From: DAHUYF01 sp035509275
Lineage (GTDB): Bacteria; Pseudomonadota; Alphaproteobacteria; ATCC43930; CGMCC-115725
Reading direction: 5' to 3'
Assembly (NCBI GenBank): GCA_035509275.1
Contig: DATJLU010000227.1
Coordinates: forward strand, 1-64,000
DNA length: 64,000 nucleotides
The position numbers and the translations under genes are program-made. Numbering within the stretch: the stretch's first letter is position 1; every line of letters begins with the position of its first letter. Below are positions 53,425 through 61,186 of this stretch, in pieces. The notes below the pieces were generated by a model. It made no database searches. It had not been told where the DNA came from and worked only from the letters and a program-made list of their open reading frames with translations.

Positions 53425-55089
53425 CTACCCTTGCTCCACCCGTGCCGCCGCACTCGCTACCGCCTGTAGCGACGCCGTGACAATGTTCTCGTCAAGCCCG
53501 ACGCCGAAGCGGCTGCCGCCCGGCGCGCGGACCTGGACGTAGGCGGCGGCCCTTGCCGAGGAGCCGGCGGTGACGGCGTGCTCGCGGTAGTCGAGGAATT
53601 CGAGCGCGATGCCGGCGCCGCGGCGGAGCGCGTCGATGAAGGCGTCGATCGGGCCGTTGCCGCGGCCTTCGATGCGCTGCAGGGTCCCGTTGCGGCGGAT
53701 GGTGGCGCGCAGATGCCGGCCGCGCTGGGCATCGGGCAGCATCTCGTAATCGACCAGCACGATCGGCGCCTCGGGATCGAGATAGGTCTTCTCGAACAGG
53801 CGCCAGATCTCGGCGCCGGTCGCTTCCTTGCCGGTGCGGTCGGTCATCTCCTGGACGATGGCGCTGAACTCGACCTGCAGCAGGCGCGGCAGGTCGAGGC
53901 CGTAATCGGCCTTGAGGAGATAGGCGACGCCGCCTTTGCCCGACTGGCTGTTGATGCGGATGATCGCCTCGTAGCTGCGGCCGAGGTCGCGCGGGTCGAT
54001 CGGCAGGTAGGGCACCTCCCAGAGCCCGTCATTGCGTCGGGCGAGATCGTCGAGGCCCTTCTTGATCGCATCCTGATGCGAGCCGGAGAACGCGGTGAAG
54101 ACCAGCTCGCCGCCATAGGGATGGCGCGGATGGACGGGGAGCTGGTTGCAGTACTCGACCGTGCGCACGACCTCGTTGATGTCCTCGACGACGATGCCGG
54201 GCTCGACGCCCTGGCTGAAGAGGTTGAGCGCCAAGGTCATGACGTCGACATTGCCGGTGCGCTCGCCATTGCCGAAGAGCGTGCCCTCGACGCGGTCGGC
54301 GCCAGCCATCACCGCCAGCTCGGCCGCCGCCACCGCCGTGCCGCGGTCGTTATGGGGATGGACGCTCAAGACGATGCGGTCGCGGCCCTTGATGGTGCGC
54401 CCGAACCATTCGATCTGGTCGGCGAAGATGTTGGGCGTCGCCATCTCGACCGTGGCGGGCAGGTTGAGGATCACCTTCTGCTGCGGCGTCGGCCGCCAAA
54501 CCTCGAGCACCGCCTCACAAATCTCGACGGCGTAGTCGAGCTCGGTGCCGGTGAAGCTCTCGGGCGAATACTGATAGACGATCTCGGTCTCCGGCATTGC
54601 CGCGGCAAGGTCGCGGATGAGCCGGGCGCCGCTGACCGCGATCTCGGTGATGCCGGCACGGTCGAGGCCGAAGACGACGCGGCGCTGCAGGGTCGAGGTC
54701 GAGTTGTAGAGATGCATGATGGCGCGCTTGGCGCCGCGGACCGACTCGAAGCTGCGCTCGATGAGCTCCGGCCGCGACTGGGTCAGCACCTGGATGGTGA
54801 CATCGTCCGGCACCAGCTTCTCCTCGACGAGCTGGCGCACGAAGTCGAAATCGGTTTGCGAGGCGGCGGGGAAGCCGACCTCGATCTCCTTGAATCCCAT
54901 CTTCACCAAGAGCTCGAACATCCGCCGCTTGCGCTCTGGTCCCATTGGCTCGACGAGGGCCTGATTGCCGTCGCGGAGATCGACGCTGCACCAGATCGGC
55001 GCGCGCTCGATGACGCGCGACGGCCATTGCCGGTCGGGGAGGTGGATGGGCGCGAAGGGGCGGTATTTCTCGATGGGCATGCGGTTCAT
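53425..55089 (-). CDS. leuA: 2-isopropylmalate synthase
   Basis: 554 residues. LeuA condenses acetyl-CoA with 2-ketoisovalerate in the first committed step of leucine synthesis. The barrel begins WCSVDLRDGNQALVEPMGPERKRRMFELLVKMGFKEIEVGFP, the metal HxH is in VLSVHPHNDRGTAVAAAEL, and GTLFGNGERTGNVDVMTLALNLF follows. The C-terminal 130 residues are the LeuA regulatory domain for leucine feedback inhibition. The ATG at 55089 follows GGGAG. A short leader ORF and paired hairpins upstream (55262-55335) suggest attenuation by leucine supply. Confidence 0.95.
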   Translation of the reverse strand: MNRMPIEKYRPFAPIHLPDRQWPSRVIERAPIWCSVDLRDGNQALVEPMGPERKRRMFELLVKMGFKEIEVGFPAASQTDFDFVRQLVEEKLVPDDVTIQVLTQSRPELIERSFESVRGAKRAIMHLYNSTSTLQRRVVFGLDRAGITEIAVSGARLIRDLAAAMPETEIVYQYSPESFTGTELDYAVEICEAVLEVWRPTPQQKVILNLPATVEMATPNIFADQIEWFGRTIKGRDRIVLSVHPHNDRGTAVAAAELAVMAGADRVEGTLFGNGERTGNVDVMTLALNLFSQGVEPGIVVEDINEVVRTVEYCNQLPVHPRHPYGGELVFTAFSGSHQDAIKKGLDDLARRNDGLWEVPYLPIDPRDLGRSYEAIIRINSQSGKGGVAYLLKADYGLDLPRLLQVEFSAIVQEMTDRTGKEATGAEIWRLFEKTYLDPEAPIVLVDYEMLPDAQRGRHLRATIRRNGTLQRIEGRGNGPIDAFIDALRRGAGIALEFLDYREHAVTAGSSARAAAYVQVRAPGGSRFGVGLDENIVTASLQAVASAAARVEQG

Positions 55090-55261
55090 GACACGAATAC
55101 TCCCGAAGGGGTTGCAGGCGACGCGAGGCATGGCCGCCGAGCGGCAGGGCTCAGCGACCGCCGCTAAGTCGCAGCGATGTCAGGAGGCGTGCGGAAACCG
55201 GGGCGGAAACGGATCGAGATCGGGGGCTGGGCATGGCGCAGAACTCACGCGGGAGGAAAGA

Positions 55262-55318
55262 CAACGGCGAAAGCCCGACACTCCTCAGAGCGTCGGGGCG
55301 ATAAGTCGAAGGCCGTTG
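55262..55318 (-). promoter_or_regulatory. candidate leuA attenuator structure
   Basis: On the minus strand CCCGACGCTC (55297-55288) pairs with GAGTGTCGGG (55283-55274) across a 4-nt loop containing the leader stop codon. Outside it, CAACGGC (55318-55312) pairs with GCCGTTG (55268-55262), so two nested stems can form, followed by TCTTTCC. There is no long T-run, so rho-independence is uncertain. Confidence 0.5.
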
Positions 55319-55335
55319 AACCCGGTGGTCTGCAT
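55285..55335 (-). CDS. candidate leuA leader peptide
   Basis: A 16-codon ORF, MQTTGFNGLRLIAPTL, ends inside the attenuator hairpin about 195 nt upstream of the leuA ATG. Three of its last eight residues are leucine. Leader-peptide attenuation of leuA is known in alphaproteobacteria. The Leu content is modest and no strong ribosome site is visible, so this is a candidate only. Confidence 0.45.
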   Translation of the reverse strand: MQTTGFNGLRLIAPTL

Positions 55336-55378
55336 CGCTTCAACAGTAGATAGGCCGGCAGGCTGCGTCAACCACGCT

Positions 55379-55456
55379 GGATTCCCGCTTTCGCGGGAAT
55401 GACGTAAATGTTTGATTTCCCTCTTTCTTCGTCACCCCCGCGAAAGCGGGGGTCCA
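55379..55456. repeat. dispersed inverted repeat (SFPRKRESS-type), copy 1
   Basis: GGATTCCCGCTTTCGCGGGA and, inverted, CCCCCGCGAAAGCGGGGGTC, about 50 bp apart. The copy at 57548-57626 has the same ends with a different centre. When read as protein such repeats give the well-known spurious SFPRKRESS. It lies between the leuA leader and the ccrM stop. Confidence 0.8.
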
Positions 55457-55511
55457 TTTCGGACTGGCACCATCTCGCGAAAGCACCCTGTCGCGCTCCG
55501 CAACCCGCACC

Positions 55512-56615
55512 TCAGTGAGCCGCCCCCATCTCCGCCCTGACCTTCTGCCGCAGCACATCGATCGCGACCGGCCGGCCGCGATCGAGGAAATGCCAGAACA
55601 CCCAGCCATTGCAGGCGGGTGCGCCCTGGACTTCGGCGCCGACGCGATGGATCGAGCCGCGCGCCTCGGCCGAGATCAGCGTGCCGTCGGCGCGTACCTT
55701 GGCGGTGAAGCGGCGCGACGCGTCGAAGAGGAGGGTGCCGGGCTTGAGCAGGCCGCGCTCGACCAGCGTGCCGAAGGGAATCCGCGGCTCCTCGCGCTTT
55801 GCCGGAAGGAGGGTGCTCTCGGCCGGCACCGGCTCGACGGCGGCGATGCGCTGTCGCGCGAGGCCGGCATACTCGGCGTCGCGCTCGATGCCGATGAAGC
55901 CCCGGTTGAGCCGCTTGGCCACGGCGCCGGTGGTGCCGGTGCCGAAGAAGGGGTCGAGCACGAGATCGCCGGGCTTGGTCGAGGCGAGCAGGATGCGGTG
56001 CAGCAGCGCCTCGGGCTTTTGCGTCGGATGCGCCTTCTTGCCGTCGCGCTTCAACCGCTCCGGCCCCGAGCACAGCGGGATGAGCCAGTCGCTGCGCATC
56101 TGCAGCTCCTCATTGAGCGCTTTCATCGCCTCGTAATTGAAGGTGTAGCGCGCCTCGGCCGAGCGCGCGCACCACAGCAGCGTCTCATGCGCGTTGGTGA
56201 AGCGCCGGCCGCGGAAATTCGGCATCGGGTTGGATTTGCGCCAGACGATATCGTTGAGAATCCAGAAGCCTAGATCCTGGAGCTGCGATCCCACGCGATA
56301 GATGTTGTGATAGCTGCCGATGACCCAGAGCGCGCCGTCGGGCTTCAAGACGCGGCGCGCCGCTTCGAGCCAGGCGCGGGTGAAGCGGTCATAGTCGGCA
56401 AAGCCGTCGAAGCGGTCCCAATCCTCCTCGACGCCATCGACGCGGCTGTGGTTCGGGCGCAGCAGCTCGCCGCCGAGCTGCAGGTTGTAGGGCGGATCGG
56501 CAAAAACGAGATCGACCGATCCCGCCGGCAGCGCCGCCATCTCGGCCACGCAGTCGCCGACCAGGATCTCCGCCTTGCACTCCTTGTATCCGCGTTGTCC
56601 GCCCGCATCCGGCAT
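55512..56615 (-). CDS. ccrM: CcrM-type DNA adenine methyltransferase (GANTC)
   Basis: 367 residues. CcrM methylates adenine in GANTC and is part of alphaproteobacterial cell-cycle control. It is a beta-class enzyme: the catalytic motif FADPPYNLQLGGELLRPNHS is N-terminal (about residue 37), TNAHETLLWCARS and HPTQKPEALLHRILL follow, and SAM motif I DPFFGTGTTGAVAKRL is at about 210. The last 100 residues are the RAMA domain (IPFGTLVERGLLKPGTLLFD ... VQGAPACNGWVFWHF), typical of CcrM. The ATG at 56615 follows GGGGGAGTGGGG. rnhB lies directly upstream, a conserved pair. Six GANTC sites crowd its 5' region. Confidence 0.95.
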   Translation of the reverse strand: MPDAGGQRGYKECKAEILVGDCVAEMAALPAGSVDLVFADPPYNLQLGGELLRPNHSRVDGVEEDWDRFDGFADYDRFTRAWLEAARRVLKPDGALWVIGSYHNIYRVGSQLQDLGFWILNDIVWRKSNPMPNFRGRRFTNAHETLLWCARSAEARYTFNYEAMKALNEELQMRSDWLIPLCSGPERLKRDGKKAHPTQKPEALLHRILLASTKPGDLVLDPFFGTGTTGAVAKRLNRGFIGIERDAEYAGLARQRIAAVEPVPAESTLLPAKREEPRIPFGTLVERGLLKPGTLLFDASRRFTAKVRADGTLISAEARGSIHRVGAEVQGAPACNGWVFWHFLDRGRPVAIDVLRQKVRAEMGAAH

Positions 56616-56630
56616 GGTCCCCACTCCCCC

Positions 56631-56742
56631 GAGTCGCGGCTACTGTGCGGGGGTCGAGTCGCGGCGTCAATGTTTTTGAGAATCAACCGGTTAGGCTGGG
56701 ATTCTGAACTCGAATCCGGCGCAATCGCTGGTCGTTCGATTC
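56631..56742. promoter_or_regulatory. cluster of six GANTC methylation sites upstream of ccrM
   Basis: GAGTC at 56631 and 56656, GAATC at 56680 and 56712, GATTC at 56700 and 56738. The stretch of 112 bp spans from the ccrM ribosome-binding site to most of the 188-bp rnhB-ccrM gap. About one GANTC per 300 bp is expected at this base composition. Methylation state could gate ccrM transcription. Confidence 0.8.
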
Positions 56743-56803
56743 CGCGGTCACCCCTATCGCTGGTGGCTGCGGAACAAGAGGAGTCCGCGCGGAAGGGATC
56801 GCC

Positions 56804-57445
56804 TCAGGCGCCGGACGCGAGCGATTCGCCGTCCGGCGCGAGGTCGAGGGCGAGCTGGAGCGGGGCGAAGGAGCGGCGATGATGCGGCGTCGGCCCGAGG
56901 CGCTCGATCCCGGCCCGGTGCTCGGGTGTGCCATAGCCGACATTGGTGTCCCAGCCATAGCCGCCATAGCGCAGCGCCAGCCGGCGCATCAGCCGGTCGC
57001 GCGTCACCTTGGCGATGACCGAGGCCGCGGCGATCGACAGCGAGAGCCCGTCGCCGCCAATGACGGTTTTCACCGGGCAGGGCAGCGGCGGCGGGACATT
57101 GCCGTCGACCAGCGCAATCTCCGGCGCGCGCGGCAGCGCCGCCACGGCGCGGCCCATGGCGGCGAGCGTCGCCTGCAGGATGTTGCGGCGATCGATCTCG
57201 CCGACGCTGGCGGCGCCGATGCCGATCGCGGCGCCGCAGCCGAACAGCAAGGCCGCGAACTCCTCGCGCTCCTCCGGCAGCAGCTTCTTCGAATCATCGA
57301 GGCCATAGCGCAGCGTCTTGGGTATCCGCCGGCGGTCGAGGATCACCGCCGCGGCAACCACCGGCCCGGCGAGCGGCCCGCGTCCCGCCTCGTCGATGCC
57401 GCAGACCAGGCCCGAGCAGGCCATTTCCAGCGCGAAATCCGGCAT
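56804..57445 (-). CDS. rnhB: ribonuclease HII
   Basis: 213 residues. RNase HII cuts RNA in RNA-DNA hybrids, including single ribonucleotides. The active-site DE pair is in GIDEAGRGPLAGPVVAAAV, the third acid is in LVDGN and the fourth in SVIAKVTRDRLM; GYGWDTNVGYGTPEH is the typical C-terminal motif. The ATG at 57445 (MPDFALEM) is preferred; an in-frame ATG 12 codons upstream is possible. It lies upstream of ccrM on the same strand, with a 188-bp gap rich in GANTC. Confidence 0.95.
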   Translation of the reverse strand: MPDFALEMACSGLVCGIDEAGRGPLAGPVVAAAVILDRRRIPKTLRYGLDDSKKLLPEEREEFAALLFGCGAAIGIGAASVGEIDRRNILQATLAAMGRAVAALPRAPEIALVDGNVPPPLPCPVKTVIGGDGLSLSIAAASVIAKVTRDRLMRRLALRYGGYGWDTNVGYGTPEHRAGIERLGPTPHHRRSFAPLQLALDLAPDGESLASGA

Positions 57446-57547
57446 CGCCGCAGGAGACACGAAGCCGCCCGAGTCTGGCAAGCCCGCTACGCGCCGAAGT
57501 CAGTTTGCCGCGGGCCGGGGTGGCGGCGATGCTTTCGACGATCGCAT

Positions 57548-57626
57548 GGATTCCCGCTTTCGCGGGAATGACGGACTACGTTGATTTTGCTTTGTATTCG
57601 TCACCCCCGCGAAAGCGGGGGTCCAT
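57548..57626. repeat. dispersed inverted repeat (SFPRKRESS-type), copy 2
   Basis: Same arms as the element at 55379-55456 (GGATTCCCGCTTTCGCGGGA and CCCCCGCGAAAGCGGGGGTC) with a different centre. It lies in the 225-bp gap between rnhB and the DUF62 gene, which otherwise holds nothing recognisable. Confidence 0.8.
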
Positions 57627-57670
57627 ATCGACGCATTTCCATAATGGGTGCGAGGCGCACTTTTCTAACG

Positions 57671-58411
57671 TCAGTCCCCGCCCTGCTCTTCGACCCCAAC
57701 CGCGCTCCCGATGCGCAGCCCGAGCGCCTCATCCGCGCGGCCCAGATTGACGGCGATCTCGGCGAGGCCGTTCGAGTTCTCGTACCAGAGTGGCGTCCCC
57801 GCCGCGACGGCAGAGAAGGTATGGGCGCGCGGGATGCGGCGCCCGCTGGCGAGCAGGGTTGCCTCTGCCGGCAGAGTCGCCGCCCGCAGCCCTGTCATGG
57901 CGTTGCCGTAATGGTCGATATAGACGATCTCGGCGAGATCGTCGGGCCAGTCCGGGTAGCGGCCGAAGCCGGCGGGGCGCGCTTGCGACGGCGGCATTTC
58001 GCCGCGGGCCAGCATCGCGGCGACCGGCGCGAAGAGGTCGCGGCCATGAAAGCTCGCCGAGAGCAGCGGCGGCCGCCAGGTGATCTCACGAAGGTTCGCT
58101 TTGTTTGCCCGCCGGCACACCAGCTCGAAAAGCCCGTTCTCGGGGCCGACATAAAAGCGGCCGTCGGCCTCGACGATCAGTGCCGCGCGCTCGCCGCCGA
58201 CGCCGGGATCGACCACGGCCAGCAGCACCGTTCCCGCCGGGAACCAAACGCCATAGGCGGCAAGGAGATAGGCCGCGGCTTTCGGGTTGCGCATCGGCGC
58301 ATCGGCGAAAAGATCGATCGCCGGCACGTTTGGCGCCGCTTGCTGCAGCACAGCTTTCACTTGCCCGGTGTAAGGCCCGGCAAGACCGAAATCGGTGAAG
58401 AGCGCGATCAT
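57671..58411 (-). CDS. SAM hydrolase / DUF62 (SAM hydroxide adenosyltransferase) family
   Basis: 246 residues of the DUF62 fold, related to SAM-dependent fluorinase and chlorinase. Characterised bacterial and archaeal members hydrolyse SAM to adenosine and methionine. ALFTDFGLAGPYTGQVKAVL is the N-terminal motif with the conserved Asp; VVDPGVGGERAALIVEADGRFYVGPENGLF and IDHYGNAMTGL are hallmark segments. The ATG at 58411 begins the family start MIALFTDFG; another ATG seven codons upstream is possible. It is divergent from the hydrolase at 58668. Confidence 0.88.
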   Translation of the reverse strand: MIALFTDFGLAGPYTGQVKAVLQQAAPNVPAIDLFADAPMRNPKAAAYLLAAYGVWFPAGTVLLAVVDPGVGGERAALIVEADGRFYVGPENGLFELVCRRANKANLREITWRPPLLSASFHGRDLFAPVAAMLARGEMPPSQARPAGFGRYPDWPDDLAEIVYIDHYGNAMTGLRAATLPAEATLLASGRRIPRAHTFSAVAAGTPLWYENSNGLAEIAVNLGRADEALGLRIGSAVGVEEQGGD

Positions 58412-58667
58412 CGGGGACGGAAGGGAGTACATACTATCCTGACTTTACGAGGAGTTCCGCCCCGCACCTATCACTCTTCCTTACCAAGCGTCGGTCTTCT
58501 TAAAAGGGACGCGTCAGTCCTGGGGGCCAGCCGCTTGTCTCGCAGAAGCAACATTCCGTCACAAAAAGTGAACATGCGAACCGGCGCCGCCGTTACAACA
58601 TTCGTCACGTCCGCGTCATCGCGATGGTCTTGATTTCGCGTGCGGCGATCGCGAGAACGAGGTAGTG

Positions 58668-59417
58668 ATGGACACGTTTTTGATGGACACGCTTTTTCAC
58701 AGCGACAAGCGGGCGCGGCCGCCGGTGAGTCGGCTCTGGGCCGAGGCGGTTTCGGCGGTGACGCCGATGCCCCGCCAAGTGATCCTCGCCGCCGCGCGCA
58801 TCGCGCCGCCGGGCGACGGCCATCCCGTTCTGCTGGTGCCGGGCTTCCTGCGCGGCGAGGGCTATATGGCGCCGCTGCGCCGCTTCCTCGATGCGCGCGG
58901 CTACGCCGTTTATGGCTGGCGGCTCGGCGTCAATCTCGGACCGACCGAGCGGGTGCTGGATGGGGTCGAGCGCCGGCTCTCCGACATCGTCGCGCGCCAT
59001 GATCGTTCCGTAACCCTGATCGGCCACAGCCTCGGCGGCGCTTTGGTGCGCGAGCTCGCCAAGGAGCGGCCGGAGCTGGTGCGCCAGGTGATCGTGCTGG
59101 CGAGCCCGATCCGCCTGCCGACGGCGAGCCAGCTCGAGCCGGTCTACCGCATGCTGTCGCGCTGGCACAGCCCGGATTCGCGCAGCCTCTACGAGCGCGT
59201 CAACCAACCGCCGCCGGTGCCGGTGACGGCAATCCACACCCGAAGCGACGGCATCGTCGCCTGGCAAAGCTGCCTCGAAGCCGAAGGGCCGCTGCGCGAG
59301 AATATCGAGATCAAGGGACCGCACAGCACCATGGCCCGCAACCCCGCCGCCTGGCGCGTCATCGCCGACCGCCTGGCCCAGCCCGAAGGCTACTGGCGGC
59401 CTTACGGCGGGCGCTAG
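58668..59417 (+). CDS. alpha/beta hydrolase, lipase-like
   Basis: 249 residues. HPVLLVPGFLRGEGYMAPLRRFLDARGYAVYGW is the entrance of a lipase-type alpha/beta hydrolase, the nucleophile is S121 in LIGHSLGGALVRELAKE, and a candidate acid and histidine are in HTRSDGIVAWQSC and KGPHSTMARNP. No signal peptide is seen. GTG at 58665 and ATG at 58668 are adjacent; the ATG is used. A REP-like element begins 7 bp after the stop. The substrate is unknown. Confidence 0.85.
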   Translation: MDTFLMDTLFHSDKRARPPVSRLWAEAVSAVTPMPRQVILAAARIAPPGDGHPVLLVPGFLRGEGYMAPLRRFLDARGYAVYGWRLGVNLGPTERVLDGVERRLSDIVARHDRSVTLIGHSLGGALVRELAKERPELVRQVIVLASPIRLPTASQLEPVYRMLSRWHSPDSRSLYERVNQPPPVPVTAIHTRSDGIVAWQSCLEAEGPLRENIEIKGPHSTMARNPAAWRVIADRLAQPEGYWRPYGGR

Positions 59418-59423
59418 CCACAA

Positions 59424-59499
59424 GGCGAACGCGCGGAGCGTGTTCGTCCGCGGCGGCGGCAGCGATTGCGCAGCAATCGCGGGAGCCGCACCGTTCGGG
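59424..59499 (+). repeat. REP-like double hairpin element, copy B
   Basis: Copy of the element at 44634-44713 with the same two palindromes (GAACGCGCGGAGCGTGTTC and CGATTGCGCAGCAATCG) and the same linker CGTCCGCGGCGGCGGCAG, directly after a stop codon and in the same orientation. Confidence 0.8.
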
Positions 59500-59582
59500 C
59501 TGGCCGTGGCGCGAGGCTAGAGAAGGGGGCGCGAAGAGCGGCCGCTACCGCATTTGCGCCGCACCTATGGCAGAAAAAGCCT

Positions 59583-59680
59583 CACCACGGAGGCACGGAG
59601 ATCACGGAGAAGGGAAGAATGGCGCGCTTCGCGCGCCAAACACTTATTCTCTTCTCCGTGTCCTCCGTGCCTCCGTGGTG
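59583..59680. repeat. long inverted repeat with CACGGAG arms
   Basis: Arm 1 begins CACCACGGAGGCACGGAGAT at 59583; the reverse complement of arm 2, ending at 59680, begins CACCACGGAGGCACGGAGGA. The arms are about 30 bp and nearly identical, around a GGCGCGCTTCGCGCGCC hairpin. One arm of the same repeat occurs alone at 47304. Confidence 0.8.
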
Positions 59681-59693
59681 ATCCTTTCCCGCC

Positions 59694-60791
59694 TCACAGC
59701 AGCGCCAGCTGATCGCCCTTCTGCGGCGGACGGCGGAACTGGCTGGTGTCGAGGCGCGTGACGCTGCGCCGCTCGTTGAGGCCGAGGCGCCGACACGCCG
59801 TCGCAAAGCGCAGGCGCAGCATCTCGGCATAAGCGCCCGTGCCGCTCATGCGCGTGCCGAACTCGGAGCGATAGGTCTTGCCGCCGCGCGACTGTCGGAT
59901 CAGCGACATGACATGCTTCGCCTTGCCCGGCGCATGCGCCTCCAGCCATTCCTCGAACAATGGGGTGAGCTCGAGCGGCAGGCGCAGCAGGATATAGCCC
60001 GCGCCGATCGCGCCGGCAGCGCGCGCCGCCTCGAGGATCGTATCGAGCTCGTGATCGTTGAGCGCCGGGATCATCGGCGAGGCGAGCACGGTCACCGGGA
60101 TTCCCGCGGCGCTCAGCGCGCGGACGGTGTCGAGCCGGCGCGCCGGCGTCGCCGCGCGTGGCTCCAGATGGCGGGCGAGATCGCGGTCGAGCGTGGTGAT
60201 GGAGATGGCGACGCTGGCGAGGTGTTTGGCCGCCATCGGCGCAAGAATGTCCATGTCACGCTGCACCAGGGTCGATTTGCTGACGACGCCGACGGGGTGA
60301 TTGAACTCCTGCAACACCTCGAGCACCCCCCGCGTGATGCGGTACTCGCGCTCGATCGGCTGATAGGGGTCGGTGTTGGCGCCGAGCGCGATGACGCTGC
60401 AGCGATAGCCCGGCTGCGACAGCTCGGCGCGTAGCAGCTCCGGCGCCGCGGTCTTGGCGAAGAGCCGGGTTTCGAAATCGAGCCCGGGCGAGAGGCCGAG
60501 ATAGGCATGGCTCGGCCGCGCGAAGCAATAGACGCAGCCATGCTCGCAGCCGCGATAGGGGTTGACCGACTGCTCGAAGGGGACGTCCGGCGAATCGTTG
60601 CGCGCGATGATGCTGCGCGAGCTGTCGATCGTCACCGTGGTGCGGAGCGGCGGCGGGTCCTCCTCCGCCTCGGCTTGCGGCTGCTGCCAGCCATCATCGA
60701 TGGCGACCCGGCTCTCGCGATCGAAGCGCGGCGTCGGATTGCCGATGGCACCGCGGCCCTTGCGCGGACGAGAGGGCAGGCGATCGTCCAT
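59694..60791 (-). CDS. PA0069-like radical SAM protein
   Basis: 365 residues. The radical SAM cluster ligands are CEHGCVYC (C-X3-C-X2-C) near residue 85 in NPYRGCEHGCVYCFARPSHAYLGLSPGLDFETRLFAK, a pattern shared with spore photoproduct lyase-like and PA0069-like proteins. IALGANTDPYQPIEREYRITR and VLASPMIPALND are also family features. Members are widespread; the reaction is not known. The N-terminus (RKGRGAIGNPTPRFDRESR) matches the family too. The last gene before the IS-disturbed region. Confidence 0.87.
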   Translation of the reverse strand: MDDRLPSRPRKGRGAIGNPTPRFDRESRVAIDDGWQQPQAEAEEDPPPLRTTVTIDSSRSIIARNDSPDVPFEQSVNPYRGCEHGCVYCFARPSHAYLGLSPGLDFETRLFAKTAAPELLRAELSQPGYRCSVIALGANTDPYQPIEREYRITRGVLEVLQEFNHPVGVVSKSTLVQRDMDILAPMAAKHLASVAISITTLDRDLARHLEPRAATPARRLDTVRALSAAGIPVTVLASPMIPALNDHELDTILEAARAAGAIGAGYILLRLPLELTPLFEEWLEAHAPGKAKHVMSLIRQSRGGKTYRSEFGTRMSGTGAYAEMLRLRFATACRRLGLNERRSVTRLDTSQFRRPPQKGDQLALL

Positions 60792-60861
60792 GATCGGGAA
60801 TGTTATCCCGGAGCTCGGAACATATCAAGAACTCAGTGCCGGATGCTGGGATCAATGCCTT

Positions 60862-60977
60862 GCGTCCTTCGACAGGCGCGCTCTGCGCGCCAGCTCAGGA
60901 TGAGGCTATTTTCTTTGTGCCATCAAAGTCCTACCTCATCCTGAGCTTGCGCCCGCAGGGCGCATGTCGAAGGACGC
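60862..60977. repeat. long inverted repeat, nested hairpins
   Basis: Two 44-bp arms in opposite sense, each starting GCGTCCTTCGACA at the outer side and ending AGCTCAGGATGAGG at the inner side. Each arm has its own internal hairpin (GGCGCGCTCTGCGCGCC; GCGCCCTGCGGGCGC). A dispersed repeat class of alphaproteobacteria. The rest of 60792-61052 holds no gene I can support. Confidence 0.75.
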
Positions 60978-61052
60978 ACCTTAGGATGTGCAGCGCGTCC
61001 CCCGGCGCCCGACCTTTACACCCGACCGAAACCCGTGATACCTAACCCCGCC

Positions 61053-61114
61053 ATGATCCGCTCGACCCAAAAGCGCAAAACCGCCCTCAAGACTCCCCCG
61101 GGAGGCTTCGGGAT
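61053..61114 (+). pseudogene. small ORF of 24 codons interrupted by the IS element, 5' part
   Basis: ATG at 61053 opens a frame beginning MIRSTQKRK that reaches the IS left edge. If the IS and one copy of the 8-bp duplication are removed, the frame continues at 63031 and stops at 63043, giving 24 residues ending GFGIALR. A TTTACA element at 61015 and a GATACC element at 61037 are a possible promoter; transcription would start within a few bases of the ATG. The family is not recognised, and it may be an sRNA rather than a protein. Confidence 0.4.
61107..61114. repeat. target site duplication of the IS element, left copy
   Basis: TTCGGGAT directly precedes the left terminal repeat; the same 8 bp directly follow the right end at 63023-63030. 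Eight base pairs is the usual duplication length for IS1595-family elements. Confidence 0.85.
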
Positions 61115-61186
61115 GGCGATTATCCCGAACTTGACTTACTTGTAATGTCATGGCACTATGGCTCCGTTCTCTAAGGAGTTCGGGCC

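Noticed and set aside
55432..56073. 213-codon minus-strand frame overlapping ccrM
   Set aside because: Out-of-frame shadow on the same strand as ccrM; the real frame has DPPY and FGTG motifs.
60792..61052. Short frames in the gap after the radical SAM gene
   Set aside because: They come from the inverted repeat at 60862-60977 and have no start signal or motif.
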